From Welwitschia mirabilis (Eukaryota; Gnetophyta; Gnetopsida; Welwitschiales): 29,872 bases of DNA. Position numbers and translations under genes: made by a program. How positions within the stretch are numbered: the first letter of the stretch is position 1; each line of letters opens with the position of its first letter. The stretch covers positions 177,855,556 through 177,885,427 of the forward strand of contig JBOZIK010000001.1 in the NCBI GenBank assembly GCA_051453625.1, read 5' to 3'. Under the pieces are notes generated by a model, which ran no database searches, had not been told where the DNA came from, and saw only the letters and a program-made list of their open reading frames with translations. Positions 1 through 11,200 of the stretch are shown here, piece after piece.

Positions 1-139
1 GTTAAGTAATAATTATGTTTTCTAATTATTTTAAATCTTATAATGTGTTAATAGAGTCTAAATAGGATTTGATCCTAAGTTCCATTATGCATGTTAGTTA
101 ATAATACTTTTAAAAAATTATGGTTAATTAGGGTAATTG

Positions 140-266
140 AAGTTAGGGTGTTACATAAGTAGACTAGTTTAATATTATTTTTTACAACAATGTCTATTAA
201 GGTCTATTATTTATAGGGAGGCCCTAGATCCCTGTAGTTCCATATGAGATAGCTCATTATGTTCAT
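140..266 (-). pseudogene. LINE A, ORF2 endonuclease start (broken)
   Basis: Minus-strand reading from an ATG at 266 gives MNIMSYLIWNYRDLGPPYK and then a stop at 207-209. The pattern LIWN-x-R-x-LG-P is the usual opening of the apurinic endonuclease domain of plant L1-type LINE ORF2. After the stop, the continuation reads TLIDIVVKNNIKLVYL, as expected for the next part of the same domain. Homology cannot be followed below about 140. It lies about 250 bases downstream of the ORF1 remnant on the same strand, as expected for ORF2. The tyrosine and aspartate in WNYRDLG stand where such proteins usually have cysteine and glycine, both explained by single G-to-A changes. It is dead and truncated. Recognition is from motif memory only. 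Confidence 0.6.
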
Positions 267-515
267 TTTCACCACTTTTTAAAAATGTTTCTTCTATTGT
301 TGCTTGAGAGTTATTTGCCACGTTCTCCATGTTCTTCCTACCCCTTAAGATTCTATTATGTAATCTCCCCTTGGTGGGCCATTCTACATCATTTGGCTAC
401 ACAATATCCTCTCTCTGATTTAACTATTGCTCTCCCCCTTCTCCTTTAGTTGCTAAAGACTCGAATGAGTTATAAATAGAGTTTTCTTTCTCTTTATACT
501 TTTTCAGGAATACTA

Positions 516-1490
516 TTATGCTTCTTTACGTCCCTTCCTTTTTCTTTTGTGCTTGCAAGCTTCTATCTTATGCCCTAACTCCTCATAGAACATGCATTTA
601 TCCTTTTTGTGTCCTAATTTTATTAGCCTTTTTTGGCATTCCTCCTTACAGTGTCCTTTCTTCCCACAATGAGAGCATGATTTCTCTGTCTTTAAACATC
701 TTCCCAGTCTGTGTCTTGACTTTCCACATGTTCCATAGATTACTAGCAAGTTTTCATATTTGACTTCTAGGTTGCCTTCCCCCCATTTGAAGTGAAACCG
801 AATAGATTGAATCTTCTTTGTTTTCTCTAGAGTTGTCCAAACACAGAATCTGGCTAATACTAATCATCTCTATTTTATTGTTATTTTGTCTAGCTTAATG
901 AGATTTTGAANNNNNNNNNNNNNNNNNNNNNNNNNNNNNNNNNNNNNNNNNNNNNNNNNNNNNNNNNNNNNNNNNNNNNNNNNNNNNNNNNNNNNNNNNN
1001 NNNNNNNNNNGATTTTGAAATTGTGATGCTACTTTTGTAAGAAGATCTTCATCTAGAACTTCACCGAAAACCTAGGAATCCTTATCGACATCCATAGCTT
1101 TTGGAAAATTTTTGGATTCATTTGTGCTCCTAGGACCCATTTTGCCTATGCTAGCCCTCACTTTGAAAAACCATAGGCTCCTTTCTATCACTTCATCTTT
1201 GTCTTTTTGTTGTTAAATTGAAACATAACTAGTCCATCTAATAAAGTAATCACTTCGACTTTAGTAACTCTTATCTATTTATTGGTCACCCAATCCCTAA
1301 GCAAGTCTAACCTAGGTCTTGAACCTAATGAAACAAACTTGCATATAAGACTATACTGAAACCTTTTTTCCATTTTTTACATATGAAATATCATCTATAT
1401 TTAGGACTAAGGTGCTACCATCTTTAGTGAACTTAGCTTTCTTCATCGCCAAGTGGAGTCTTGGGGGATCGAAATAGACCCCCTACCTAG
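516..1490 (-). pseudogene. LINE A, ORF1 remnant (DUF4283 plus CCHC zinc knuckles)
   Basis: The minus strand carries the remains of the nucleic-acid-binding ORF1 protein of a plant LINE. Around 1190-1260 a DUF4283-like stretch reads VTKVEVITLLDGLVMFQFN. Further on, LDEDLLTKVASQF leads across the assembly gap into NLIKLDKIT, and VKYENLLVIYGTCGK matches the join between DUF4283 and its zinc knuckle. Three knuckles follow at about 730-560: one intact (CSHCGKKGHCKEEC) and two in which one cysteine is now tyrosine (YGTCGKSRHRLGRC and CMFYEELGHKIEAC). In-frame stops and at least one frameshift upstream of 1190 break the frame. The 77-residue open frame at 516-749 is the surviving 3' end, not a separate gene. 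Family call is good; exact boundaries are not. Confidence 0.7.
911..1010. other. Assembly gap of 100 Ns, probably spurious
   Basis: The nine bases gattttgaa occur immediately before the gap (902-910) and again immediately after it (1011-1019). Overlapping these copies and dropping the Ns keeps the LINE ORF1 reading frame and its expected residue pattern unbroken. The round length of 100 suggests a nominal scaffold gap. Confidence 0.7.
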
Positions 1491-4400
1491 AAAAAGATCC
1501 TATCAAAATGAAAACTGAAACTACCCTCTGCACTCTACAACCCCTTTTCGAGTTGCTGGCACTTCCAACCACCCTTGCTTTTCATGACCTTGCTTATTGC
1601 TCTCCAGCCCTAACCTCCCTATCTATGTTACTTCTCGCTTGTATTTATTCTATCGTTATACTCTTCTTTAAGATATGTAATAACACAATTCTAACTTATA
1701 GAATCATCCATATGATCTCCTTTTAACATAATTTACATGAATGACATCAATAATATTTTTACCGTAAACAACCAACTATCCAAGTAACATTTAAATAAGA
1801 TTCTATTAGAAGACACAAAGTGATTTAAATACTTTTCAATGCTTATATTCAATTGTTCCATATGGTGAAACAACTATTACACATTTAGATTCTGAGATTT
1901 GTTCAGCCAACTATGGTGTTGAAAGTAAGATCTGATCTTCTTAGAAAGAAGACATTTACGCAATACCCACTACAATAGGATTTCTATAGCTAGTTCTTTG
2001 AATTCTAAAAAGTTTTTTTGACTTATAACTAACTAGAAAGTATCAATGCACCTACTTGTATTTTACATAATTTTAGATTAGCATTATACTTAGTAGATAT
2101 AAAAAGTCACTGATACAATTGATTTCCTTTAGCAACATTTAATGGACTTAACAATCATTGTGAGAAAGAGAAAAACAAAACAGACAAATGACAATCAAAT
2201 AGAACATATAAGATCAAATTCCATTTTGTATCTTCTAACAAATAAGCGTTATATCTTCTACAAACACATCATAAACATACAAAAAATACCTTTGAACATA
2301 TAAAGTATGTCTTTCACATACTTTCAGAAAAATGTCATTCTCTCCTAATTTTTCTATGACTCACCATCTTCTTAAGAAGATTAATGTGTGAGGGTTGATC
2401 CATTAAGATTGCTAACTACATAATTTATTATTAAGCTCACCTTTACTAATTGTTGGACTTTTAAATTTATCATGATATTGATGACTTTAGAACATCATGA
2501 TTATTACATTAGACTGATACCATAATTAAAACACCAACAATAATAACTAAAATGTAAATGTTTTTAAAGTAAAGTAGAGGTCTCAATTAAGATGTGGCAT
2601 AAGTAGACTTAATGCCAAATAGCTAATCATCCAATAATCTTTTCTTATTGAGTTAAGAGGATATGATCTTGCTTACTTGTAGTTGATTTTTGAATGTATT
2701 TTAAAATATCCAATTTCTATTGGTCACTCTCGGCTTATCTTTGATTTTTTTTTTTTCCAATGTGTTGATTCGTGTCTTATCACTTTCTTGCTTAATGTAA
2801 AGTCCACTAGCTTCCAAGTGCCTTACTATATTAAAAATTGGCATGCCATATTCATGGCATGTCTCCACTCTAGATATGTCACTACTTTCTTGAATGTTGT
2901 TGGTTAGTGCTACAAGACAAGTGAGTTCTGTAAGACAGATTTTCCTTTTTGTTTGTTGATCCTTCCTCACTTGATAAATTGTATGCCCTCTGAAGTGTTT
3001 AATTACATTACTTCATCAAGATTCAAATCCTTTAAAAGCTAACACACCTCGTGTTGTTCTACACCCATAAGAGTAAGCTAAGAAGCCCTTATTTCCATGT
3101 TCTCATATTTAGACAAAATGTGAACTCAAAAGCAAGATCCAATGCCATTTTCCTTAGATATTGAGCATTTTGTTGGTGTGCAAATGCATGTTTAAGTAGG
3201 TAGTAAAGCCACTAATGCACATATTCTTATATTTACTCCTGAGTCATCACATTTAGAGGGTTGGCTTTTCTTGCCCAAAGACTAAAGCATAGGCACAATA
3301 ATCATCTGGCCTGTTTATACTTTTCATCATGGGTTTTCACTTCTCATCCATTGTAATGCGTTCTTCTTCACACCTTAGAGACATGGCATCATGAGAAAGA
3401 ATTTATGTCATTGTTCTAGTAGAAGGAATTTATACCCCTTTATGCTAAACCATATCCAATAAATATCCCCAATTGGGAACATAGTTGAAGCTTGTTGCAA
3501 TTTTGTCACAAGACGAGTGTATAATATTGCAATTAAAAAATTTGAAATGTTTTACACTTCTGGAATTCTTGTCCACAGCTCATTTTAGTTGGTTTTCTAT
3601 TGGTGGACTCTTCAACATTTGAGGAGTTGTATATAGTGATTCTTCTCTTACGTAGGCAGGTAAATTCTTATATATTAGAATTACTTAAGCCATATTCTTT
3701 AGAAATAATAGTGGTGTATCATCTCTTCATGGCAATTGGGATTAGACTCTCAAGTGTGATGCTTCATGCTCTATGCAAACCATACCACATTTACCAAGGT
3801 CATTAGTTTGCTTAGCTAAATGAAAATACATAAATGGCCTTTGTCAAGAAGCTGACCATAAATGTTTAACTATCATACTTAGTTTATACTTTCGGCATTG
3901 AAACCTATACCACACTTTGAATGCATAAATGAAACTAAAAGCTGATTTGCACTCAGTAACACTCAACCTAAGATGTTGAAGCTCACTATGTATAAACATG
4001 GGTTAAAGTGATTATGATATATATATCATGCTCTTGCCGAAACTCTCATTTAAATCATTTAGCTTTGAATTTCAACTCCACACTTTCTCTAGATAATTTA
4101 TCACATAACACTTTAAAGACTTGTTTTTTTTACCCGTTTTTTGATTACCTTCCATATTTTTGGAAATGTTATCTTAGTTTTCTTTGAGAAATCCTTGATG
4201 CCAACTTCTACTTTTTGAAGAGTCGAGATTATTTTGCTGTAAAATTTAGTTAAAGCTTTTTTTACCCCTCAAGGCAAGTTAGTTGAAACTTCATTGAAAG
4301 CCTTTAAGGTTGTCATTTTGCTAATGAAAACATAAGAAATAATTTGATTGGCCTTTGAGCCTTTTCAACTACATTAGCCATTTCTAAATTCTCTTAAGCT

Positions 4401-4665
4401 TCATTCATTCTTAAATGATGTGTTCTAATACTATTACCTTTATTTTAATAATCTCTTTAATGATATTATCTTTTCAAGACTTACCAAGGGAATCCCACTT
4501 CTCTTATATTTTGATGATGTTTTTCTTTATATTTAGAAACTTTTTGATCAACCTTTCTACTTTAAAATACTTTTGCCCTTCTTTGGGATATGGATTTGGA
4601 TTTAGTTACAAAAGTTTTTTTGAAAGTTATTTAGAAATTTTGTTAAAACCATGATTTACATCAAT
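1491..4665. other. AT-rich DNA without recognisable gene
   Basis: I recognise no protein family on either strand here. The longest frame is 89 codons on the minus strand (2701-2970), with overlapping short frames on the other strand; it has no motif I know, and similar-sized frames are common in AT-rich decayed DNA. There is a near-perfect 10-base inverted repeat at 2840-2849 and 2854-2863 and a short palindromic TA-rich stretch near 4015-4028. CpG is scarce, as in the recognisable transposons nearby, so old unclassified repeats are the likeliest content. Confidence 0.4.
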
Positions 4666-4667
4666 AG

Positions 4668-4810
4668 GATGATAGTTTAATTGGTGAGAAACTTACCCTC
4701 CACTTGAAGAAGTTGTGGGTTTGAACCTTTGGATGACCTAATTAGTATGCCATGAAACTTTAGACCTAATTAAATCATTTGTTTAGGCTATTATGGCAAC
4801 TGTACTCCCA
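4668..4810 (+). repeat. SINE-like element with tRNA-type A and B boxes
   Basis: A tRNA-like A box (tagtttaattgg, starting at 4673) and B box (ggtttgaacc, 4718-4727) lie about 45 bases apart, the spacing found in tRNA genes and tRNA-derived SINE heads. The B box differs from the usual GGTTCGA form by C to T at its CpG. The 3' part to about 4810 is AT-rich with no clear terminal tail. No cloverleaf is drawn; a SINE relic is likelier than a tRNA gene. Confidence 0.45.
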
Positions 4811-4825
4811 AAGGGAGGTCACTAA

Positions 4826-4891
4826 AAGTTTTCAATTCAACATTCCTTTAAAAATTACAAGTTTTGAGTTCAACATTCTCCTAAAACTGTG
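4826..4891. repeat. Two-copy 33-base tandem repeat
   Basis: The segment starting aagttttcaattcaacattc at 4826 is followed at 4859 by a diverged second copy, aagttttgagttcaacattc. The offset is 33 bases. Confidence 0.6.
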
Positions 4892-4944
4892 ATTCATTAA
4901 GCTACGCCTACTGTATATTTCTTTTCTAATTATGTTTTGTTTGT

Positions 4945-5061
4945 CCTTCCTTCCTTCCTTTTCCCCCCACACCCTCCCCTTCCTCACCCACCCCTCCCCA
5001 ACACTTCCTTTTTTCCCACCTATTGTATGTTTTGCTTATTGGTTAAGTTTCCTTTTGGTCC

Positions 5062-5096
<35 letters not shown>
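4945..5096. repeat. Polypyrimidine tract and (TTTC)n microsatellite
   Basis: 4945-5010 is almost pure C and T on the plus strand, with CCTT repeats giving way to runs of C. A (TTTC)n microsatellite of about eight units occupies about 5063-5096. The 67-codon plus-strand frame over this stretch only translates the repeat and is not a gene. Confidence 0.85.
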
Positions 5097-5110
5097 GTGT
5101 GAACCTTTAC

Positions 5111-5525
5111 AAAGGAATGTCTTCTGTGAAATTAATCTAATAATTTCCAAGCCCATTTAGCACCTTTCTATTTTTTAAGATATCTTATATCATGTTTTCT
5201 TAATTTAAAATAAAACTTTTTCAAAGAACTCTTAACTATTCAAAGGTGAGGATGACTTGAGACTCATAACATGTAAAATCAAAATTTCAATTTCACACAT
5301 TTTTTTAAAATATAAATCATTTGACATTTGGAAAGGAATTCCTCTTGTAAAATTAATTTAGAAGTTTCGAACTTTGTTGAACTCCTTTATTTCTTGAAGA
5401 TATCTTGCATCATGTTCTTTTAATTTAGACTCAAAAATCTTGTAAACAACTTAAGGGTATTTATGGGATGTCAAACTTGAAGCTCACAACATGCAAAAAT
5501 CAAAACTTAGGTTTGCCACTCTAAA
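5111..5525. repeat. Diverged tandem duplication, unit about 220 bases
   Basis: Two direct copies start at aaaggaatgtc (5111) and aaaggaattcc (5332). Matching landmarks keep an offset of 220-221 bases: gatatctt at 5179 and 5399, and acatg followed by an A-rich run near 5271 and 5491. The copies differ by many substitutions and small indels, so the duplication is old. No protein signal is seen. Confidence 0.7.
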
Positions 5526-5844
5526 GTTCCACTCACTTTCCTAGGGTAAATATACATTTTCAGGCCTCCCAAATGGAAATGTTTACTAATATATTACTTA
5601 TAATATATCAATATAATTGATTAAGAGAATCTTAAGGTGTAAGTACACTTTCAAAGAGAAAGCACATAATATTTTATTTGCGCATAACGTATATTGTAAA
5701 ATTTGTTTATAGCTCAAGAACTTCAACATTTTGTGTTTGAATTCTAGGATTTTTGGATTAGCATGAAGTTCCTTACCACGTATTCAAGGCATATCCAAAC
5801 ATAAGCTTCAACAAGTTGGCTATAAAATTAAGACAAGGTCTAGA

Positions 5845-5930
5845 CATTTAGTGGTAAGCTCCTAGACTAAGAAGGCCACCTTGCTTCGAGCCAAGTAAAT
5901 GAGTGGCTATTGTAAGTGTAATGTCATATC
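5845..5930 (+). repeat. Possible second SINE-like fragment
   Basis: A segment reading ttagtggtaagctcctagac with a B-box-like gcttcgagcc at 5883-5892 resembles the head of a tRNA-derived SINE. The spacing between the candidate A box (about 5849) and B box is about 34 bases, shorter than in a tRNA, so this is only tentative. Confidence 0.25.
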
Positions 5931-7984
5931 CCATGAATTAACTTCCTCGAAAAAGAAAAAAGAAAAGCTTATTCATCAATAACACCTACTTTCTTAATCT
6001 AGCCTGATCCTATTTGGTGTCATCCAAATTCCTCAATCGAGTCACCAACTAAAACAACCAGTAAGCTTTGCCTAAGTTTTTGGATGATCACAAGAGCTGG
6101 AATATATTTTTCTTTTTAAATTTTATTCACGATTTTAATAAGACAATAATACCACTCTCTAGCAAACAAAAGGCTAACTAGGGGCCTCAATCCTCTCAAC
6201 CAAATAATGCAAATCGCATTGAACATAGATTTTTTCATGTGACACTAATCAGTCTTGTAATAATCAATCCCAGTAAGAGTTCTTTCAGGTAAGAGGATTC
6301 TCTTGAGTAAGACATAAGTATATTAGATAAGATCTCATAAGAGACTAAATGATTTAGACATATACGATGTAAACCAACCATAAGACTAACCAATGATATC
6401 AAATGGACCACAAGGTAAGTGGATAACATTTTGACACTGTAAACTTAGAAAATTAAATATAGTCATTCTATGTACTAAGTTTGCATTGCTTAATTAACCC
6501 CCCGCCCCTCTCCTCCCAGAGGAATATGTTATACAACTTGCCTATGCGCCTATAGGAACCACACGGTTGTGGGGATAAGTTAACTACCATTAAAAAGTTA
6601 GCTACTATACTTTCTAGAATTTTGATATTTCAAGCACTGCATCCCTAGCAAATTTCCTTCAATTTTCAAGACAAAATTTCAGTTATTAAGTAACCACTGA
6701 GTCACCTCTAGGTGGTCACAGGAAGCCTCTACAAAAGTCTTATGCCAAATTTGGCAACTTCGCTTAACATACAAAGCAGGTAATTCCAGTGCGGATTTTG
6801 TGTCATTGCGACGACCATGATTATGTAATGACAATTTTTAAAGAGGATTCAAAAGAGACATTTTATGGCATCAGTGTGTCTTTTTGTATATGATAAACAA
6901 CTGATAAATGATAGCTAATGGTCCAGGGCATATCGTATTGCATGGTACCATCTCAAGGTGAGGAAAGACTTGAATTCTTGTCTCAGATGAATTGCACGAG
7001 AAATAAATGCAAGGCTATGCTAACAACTGTCAGCTTGCATGACATTACCAATGTCACTTCTGGCTGACTTCTATCACCAATTAATGGCTTGAAACATTTT
7101 CATATTGTAATAAGATTTGATTATAATGTCTGCAGATATGTTAAAGCAAAACATTTGGGAATTCAAAATTCCAGCTGCATGTTTTAATGTACTTTCCTGT
7201 GTTACCCATCTCGGCGATGCAGTTCCATAAGTAATTCCCTTCACTCTCTTCTTTATTACGAATGTGAAGAACCATTGTCATAAATCTCAGACATGAATAA
7301 ATCTATATCAAGTTGAAATGGAATTTTGCTGACACATCGTCTTTCGGTGTTCCCAAACGACTGAAAGAGCAAATTCCTACATTTGCCATATTAGTCCAAG
7401 GAAACATATTTTCTGCTCCACAGCCACAATCCTTACGTAGTGGTTTTCTGCCGAGCAGAACGCACATGGGAAAATTTCTGACTGAAAATTTGATTGTTTT
7501 CAAAAAAAGAAATGCACATGAAAGATCTGAAAAAGGCAACAACATTATAAACCTCAAAAACAAATAACCAAATATCGGTAAGTCTTATATCTCTCGCATC
7601 AAAGCACTAGAAGAAGACATGTGATCTAGGATTTGCCATCCATAACATTCAGAAGATTCCACACAAGAACTCGCTTCCCCAAATATGTTTATAGGTATTT
7701 TCCACAATACCTTGATCTCAAGATTCTGGAACTTGAAAGGAATACTATTTACCACACGTTTTAACACGCTGTAAACTCTTCTTCTGCTGCTGTGCCAATT
7801 TTGCCACATTTCCTCAAAAACATACGCAATTTCCAATCTAATATGCTACAGCAGCTCACGTTGAGCAATTCTTATTCTTGCAAATATTAGTGATTTACAA
7901 AGAGATGCCATGGTTGCCTACGTTGCCGCTTATTTGTTTATATTCTAGGTCCTAGTACCGGTATGCAACGATTATGCATCTCAA
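5931..7984. other. Intergenic DNA downstream of the lipase gene
   Basis: No gene is recognised. Overlapping frames of 83-86 codons at 7303-7836, open on both strands at 7303-7567, have no motif or codon pattern that would support coding. Base composition becomes less AT-rich from about 6700 toward the lipase gene, so part of this stretch may be unique flanking DNA rather than transposon. Confidence 0.4.
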
Positions 7985-8257
7985 AGAACATTAATTGTTT
8001 ATTCAATGATACCAAAGCCAGTTATAACTGCAACATATGTATTTCTTGTATCCAAGACACAATCCACAGAAAGAGAAACAAATGGGCAAATGTAAATGGT
8101 ACAGCTGGAATGCTTTCCAGGTGAAAAGGTAATATGTTCTCTAAAGGAAAAACATTTTCAGCCTCCAGAGAGCCTGAAACCAGAAATGTGGATCTTCGGA
8201 AGAAGCTAATTATGAATTGTTTTTCCTTTCTATGTCTCTCATGAGTTAATACCCTTT
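7985..8257 (-). other. Probable 3' untranslated region of the lipase gene
   Basis: This lies directly after the stop codon on the minus strand and runs to just past the first AATAAA (7998-8003). The extent is inferred from that signal alone. Confidence 0.45.
7998..8003 (-). terminator. Candidate polyadenylation signal AATAAA
   Basis: TTTATT on the plus strand is AATAAA on the gene strand, about 255 bases after the lipase stop codon. Plant poly(A) signals are loose, so this is a plausible but unproven 3' end marker. Confidence 0.4.
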
Positions 8258-11200
8258 TCAGGCACCATAATTGTTGTCAACAGCTGAAATAGTCTTGTCC
8301 ACAAACCCATCATCGTCAGCAACAATATGTTCTCCTTCGTTTCTCTGTGTACTTCCATCAGAAGAATCAACTTTTGTTTCTGCAGTGCGTTTGAGATATT
8401 CGTTCTCTGACAATGTGGTGCTTGGTGAGCTCAAATTATCAGTTTTCACATTGTCCTGAGTTGATAAGAGATCACTTTTCGACTCTCTTCTTGGTATTTC
8501 TGATGCCTTTGCTAAATGGCTTTCCATAGCGAGTACAAGTGTTGAACTCTCAGAAACTACTTCCTTTGCTGCTATACAAATTTGCTCACTTTTCTGACAT
8601 TCTGAATCTATATGAATGTTAATCTCATCACTGTCCTTACCGGGGCTGTCCGGATGGTCGTTGTCAATGCAGTCTTGCTCATCCTGGCAGAATCCAACGC
8701 CACAGTCTGTGTTAACAACAGCGATGTCCTTTCTCTTGACAACGTTAAAAACAATACCAACAGGACTTTTTTCAGGCTGTAGGAAGTCCCCTTCGGCCAC
8801 CGCCAATCTACTGACTGTACCAGACACATTAGACCCCCAAATCCTCGTTTCTGAGGAAGAGCAACAGTTGTTTTCGATGTCGCCATCATTCGCAGTAGAT
8901 ACATCTGAAGACCTTTCCAAACTTTGCTTTTTCTGCATTCCACAATCATTGCAAAGGTGTTCTCTTGGAGATGTTCGACTGACATAAGGGTTGTTCCCTG
9001 CTGGGTTTTGAATTTCTTCCCTGTGGATTTCGTGCTTGTTTAATTCCATGTCAGGCTCCAAACTTTGGGCGAACTTGATTGCAGATACAGTCCTCATCAG
9101 GGGACCCCCAATTCTTGTCCAAGATGCACCAATATCAATGCTATTTTCGCTCTCACTGTCACTTCCATCATGAGGATTGTGTGGAGACCTTAGATATCTC
9201 CTAGATGGTCCACCCCACGGTCCTCCAGGACGACTTGCATACTCAGCTGTAAGCGTCTCATCATCAAGTGAGCCCCATGAGCTCTCACGTTCCATTCGAT
9301 TCCATGATGGGATCCTCATTGATGCATTGAACCGTTTCACATTACCCATTCCTTGTGAAGCGGCCCTTTCAGCGTTTCTCTTGACTCGGCGCATATGATT
9401 CAAGAATGAAACACATTCGTCAAGAACTAGCTCGATCCCACAGTTAGCTTTGATAGCTGAAAGCTTTTCCCAAGTGCATCTCCTGCCTTGGTTGACAGCT
9501 TTTTGAAGCTCCACTGGAGAAGGGTTTTGAATGAGCTTGGCAAACTGTAATCAAAAAATAAACAAGATATCAGTTCAAGGCAAAGCACAATTCTTCTTGA
9601 TTCTATGAAGCTAAGTTCAAGGGAGAGAAAACAGAAAATAAGTGATTATGAATGGCACCTGTGCAAGAGTAGCAGGCATCACAACAGTCACATCACCTTC
9701 CCATTCTTGGGCAAAAAGCTTAGCAATTCCACCTAAAGGAAAGCCCAGCTCAAGGATTTGATTGCATCTATGCTTAACCTCCATCTCAGCTAAATGGGCC
9801 AGCTGAAATAAGAATTTCACAAGACCGAAAAAATCTTGAGTTAAAAAGTAGTAAACATGGATCACAATATCACAAAAGGTAAGGTTTCACAAAACTTATC
9901 TTCAAGTTTGTTATATTAAAATTTTATCTTTATTCACATTTAAAAATTAAAAAAAGAAAAAAAAGAAAGAGAACAGGAAAGAAAGAGAGAAAATGAGATG
10001 CAATGGAAATGTTGCAATTGAAGAACCTACATCAACTTAAACATGTATACAAATGCATGCAGCTATACAAGGCAAGAAATGAATTGGGAAAGTTGAGCAA
10101 CCAAACTCGCAAGGTGACCTTATACACAGCACTAGAACACATATGTCATGTTAAGAAGGAAGACTTTATTATTAAAAGTTCAAAATTCTTTGTACTTGTA
10201 CTCAAACATGTATACTAATACTCAAGTAAAATCACTTTAGCGTTTAAATGTTTCATGGTCCATACATTTCTAGGATCCTAAATGAGCTAAAAACTCCATT
10301 GCTCAAAATTAAAATTTAGCAGAAAAGTTTGTTACAATGACCATACTATTTTTATTGGACAAGTAGTTGCATCATAAGATTTCTAGGGACTAATATTTTA
10401 AGATCACAATTCACAACTTTATCCGACTACCTAAAGATATTAAACACCTAAGCTCAGGCAGAAGTCGATTAGTGTCAATTCTAGCACTGCTATCGAGGAT
10501 ACATTTTAAAAAAATGCAGTTACGGTGTTTCCTCAACATGTTAATTGCTAGTTTCAATTATATAGAAAAAATTGCAAATATAGGTATTCCCAAACACCGA
10601 CGAGGTCCTTAATTTATACTTTTGTCAAAAAGAAAAACATTCAATTGAAACCTAAAGTAACTAACTAAAGATGTCTCTAAGCCATGTCCAGTAAACAAGA
10701 GCAATCACTAAAACGGATGAGCTGACAACACGCAGTAGGCTATAATAAAATTCAAAGGTTTAGCTTACAAGATGGTCTATCCCGGTTTAGCTCAGAAAAA
10801 GGTCTATGACATAGAAATCCAAAACTGTTGAAAGAACAACAAAGAAATCGAACTTTAAAAAAGCAATGGAACTTGAATTTTATAAAGGACCTTCTGGAGC
10901 ATACCTTTGCTGCAAATTCTCCACCGTGTTGCCTCACAAATTCTTTCAATCTAAGCAAAGGTGCAATATGTGGATTTGCCTGGCTTACAATGAAATGGTT
11001 AACATTGAAAAGCTCCTTCAGCTGCATCATGGGCAGATCACTCTCCAGGCTTCCATCCCTCCATTGTCTCACACCTGAACTAGCTGCCGATTCATCTGGG
11101 CCAACCTGAAAAGGAGTATGATAAGGCACAAGTTCACCATTCCGATCCTTGGCCAGAAGTTCCTGGGCTTGGAAAAGACCTGGAAAAGCACAGGATGCTG

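Noticed and set aside
5058-5096. CRISPR-like or satellite array
   Set aside because: The regular repetition is a four-base microsatellite in a plant genome, without spacers.
4937-5140. 67-codon plus-strand frame rich in Pro, Phe, Ser and Leu
   Set aside because: It only translates the polypyrimidine tract and (TTTC)n microsatellite.
8608-8987. Frames of 123-125 codons on both strands
   Set aside because: They overlap lipase exon 4 in other frames and have no independent support.
10752-10904. Extension of the exon 2 reading frame past residue 471
   Set aside because: The frame stays open by chance into intron 2. A clean GT donor at 10904 and the conserved continuation in exon 3 show the splice.
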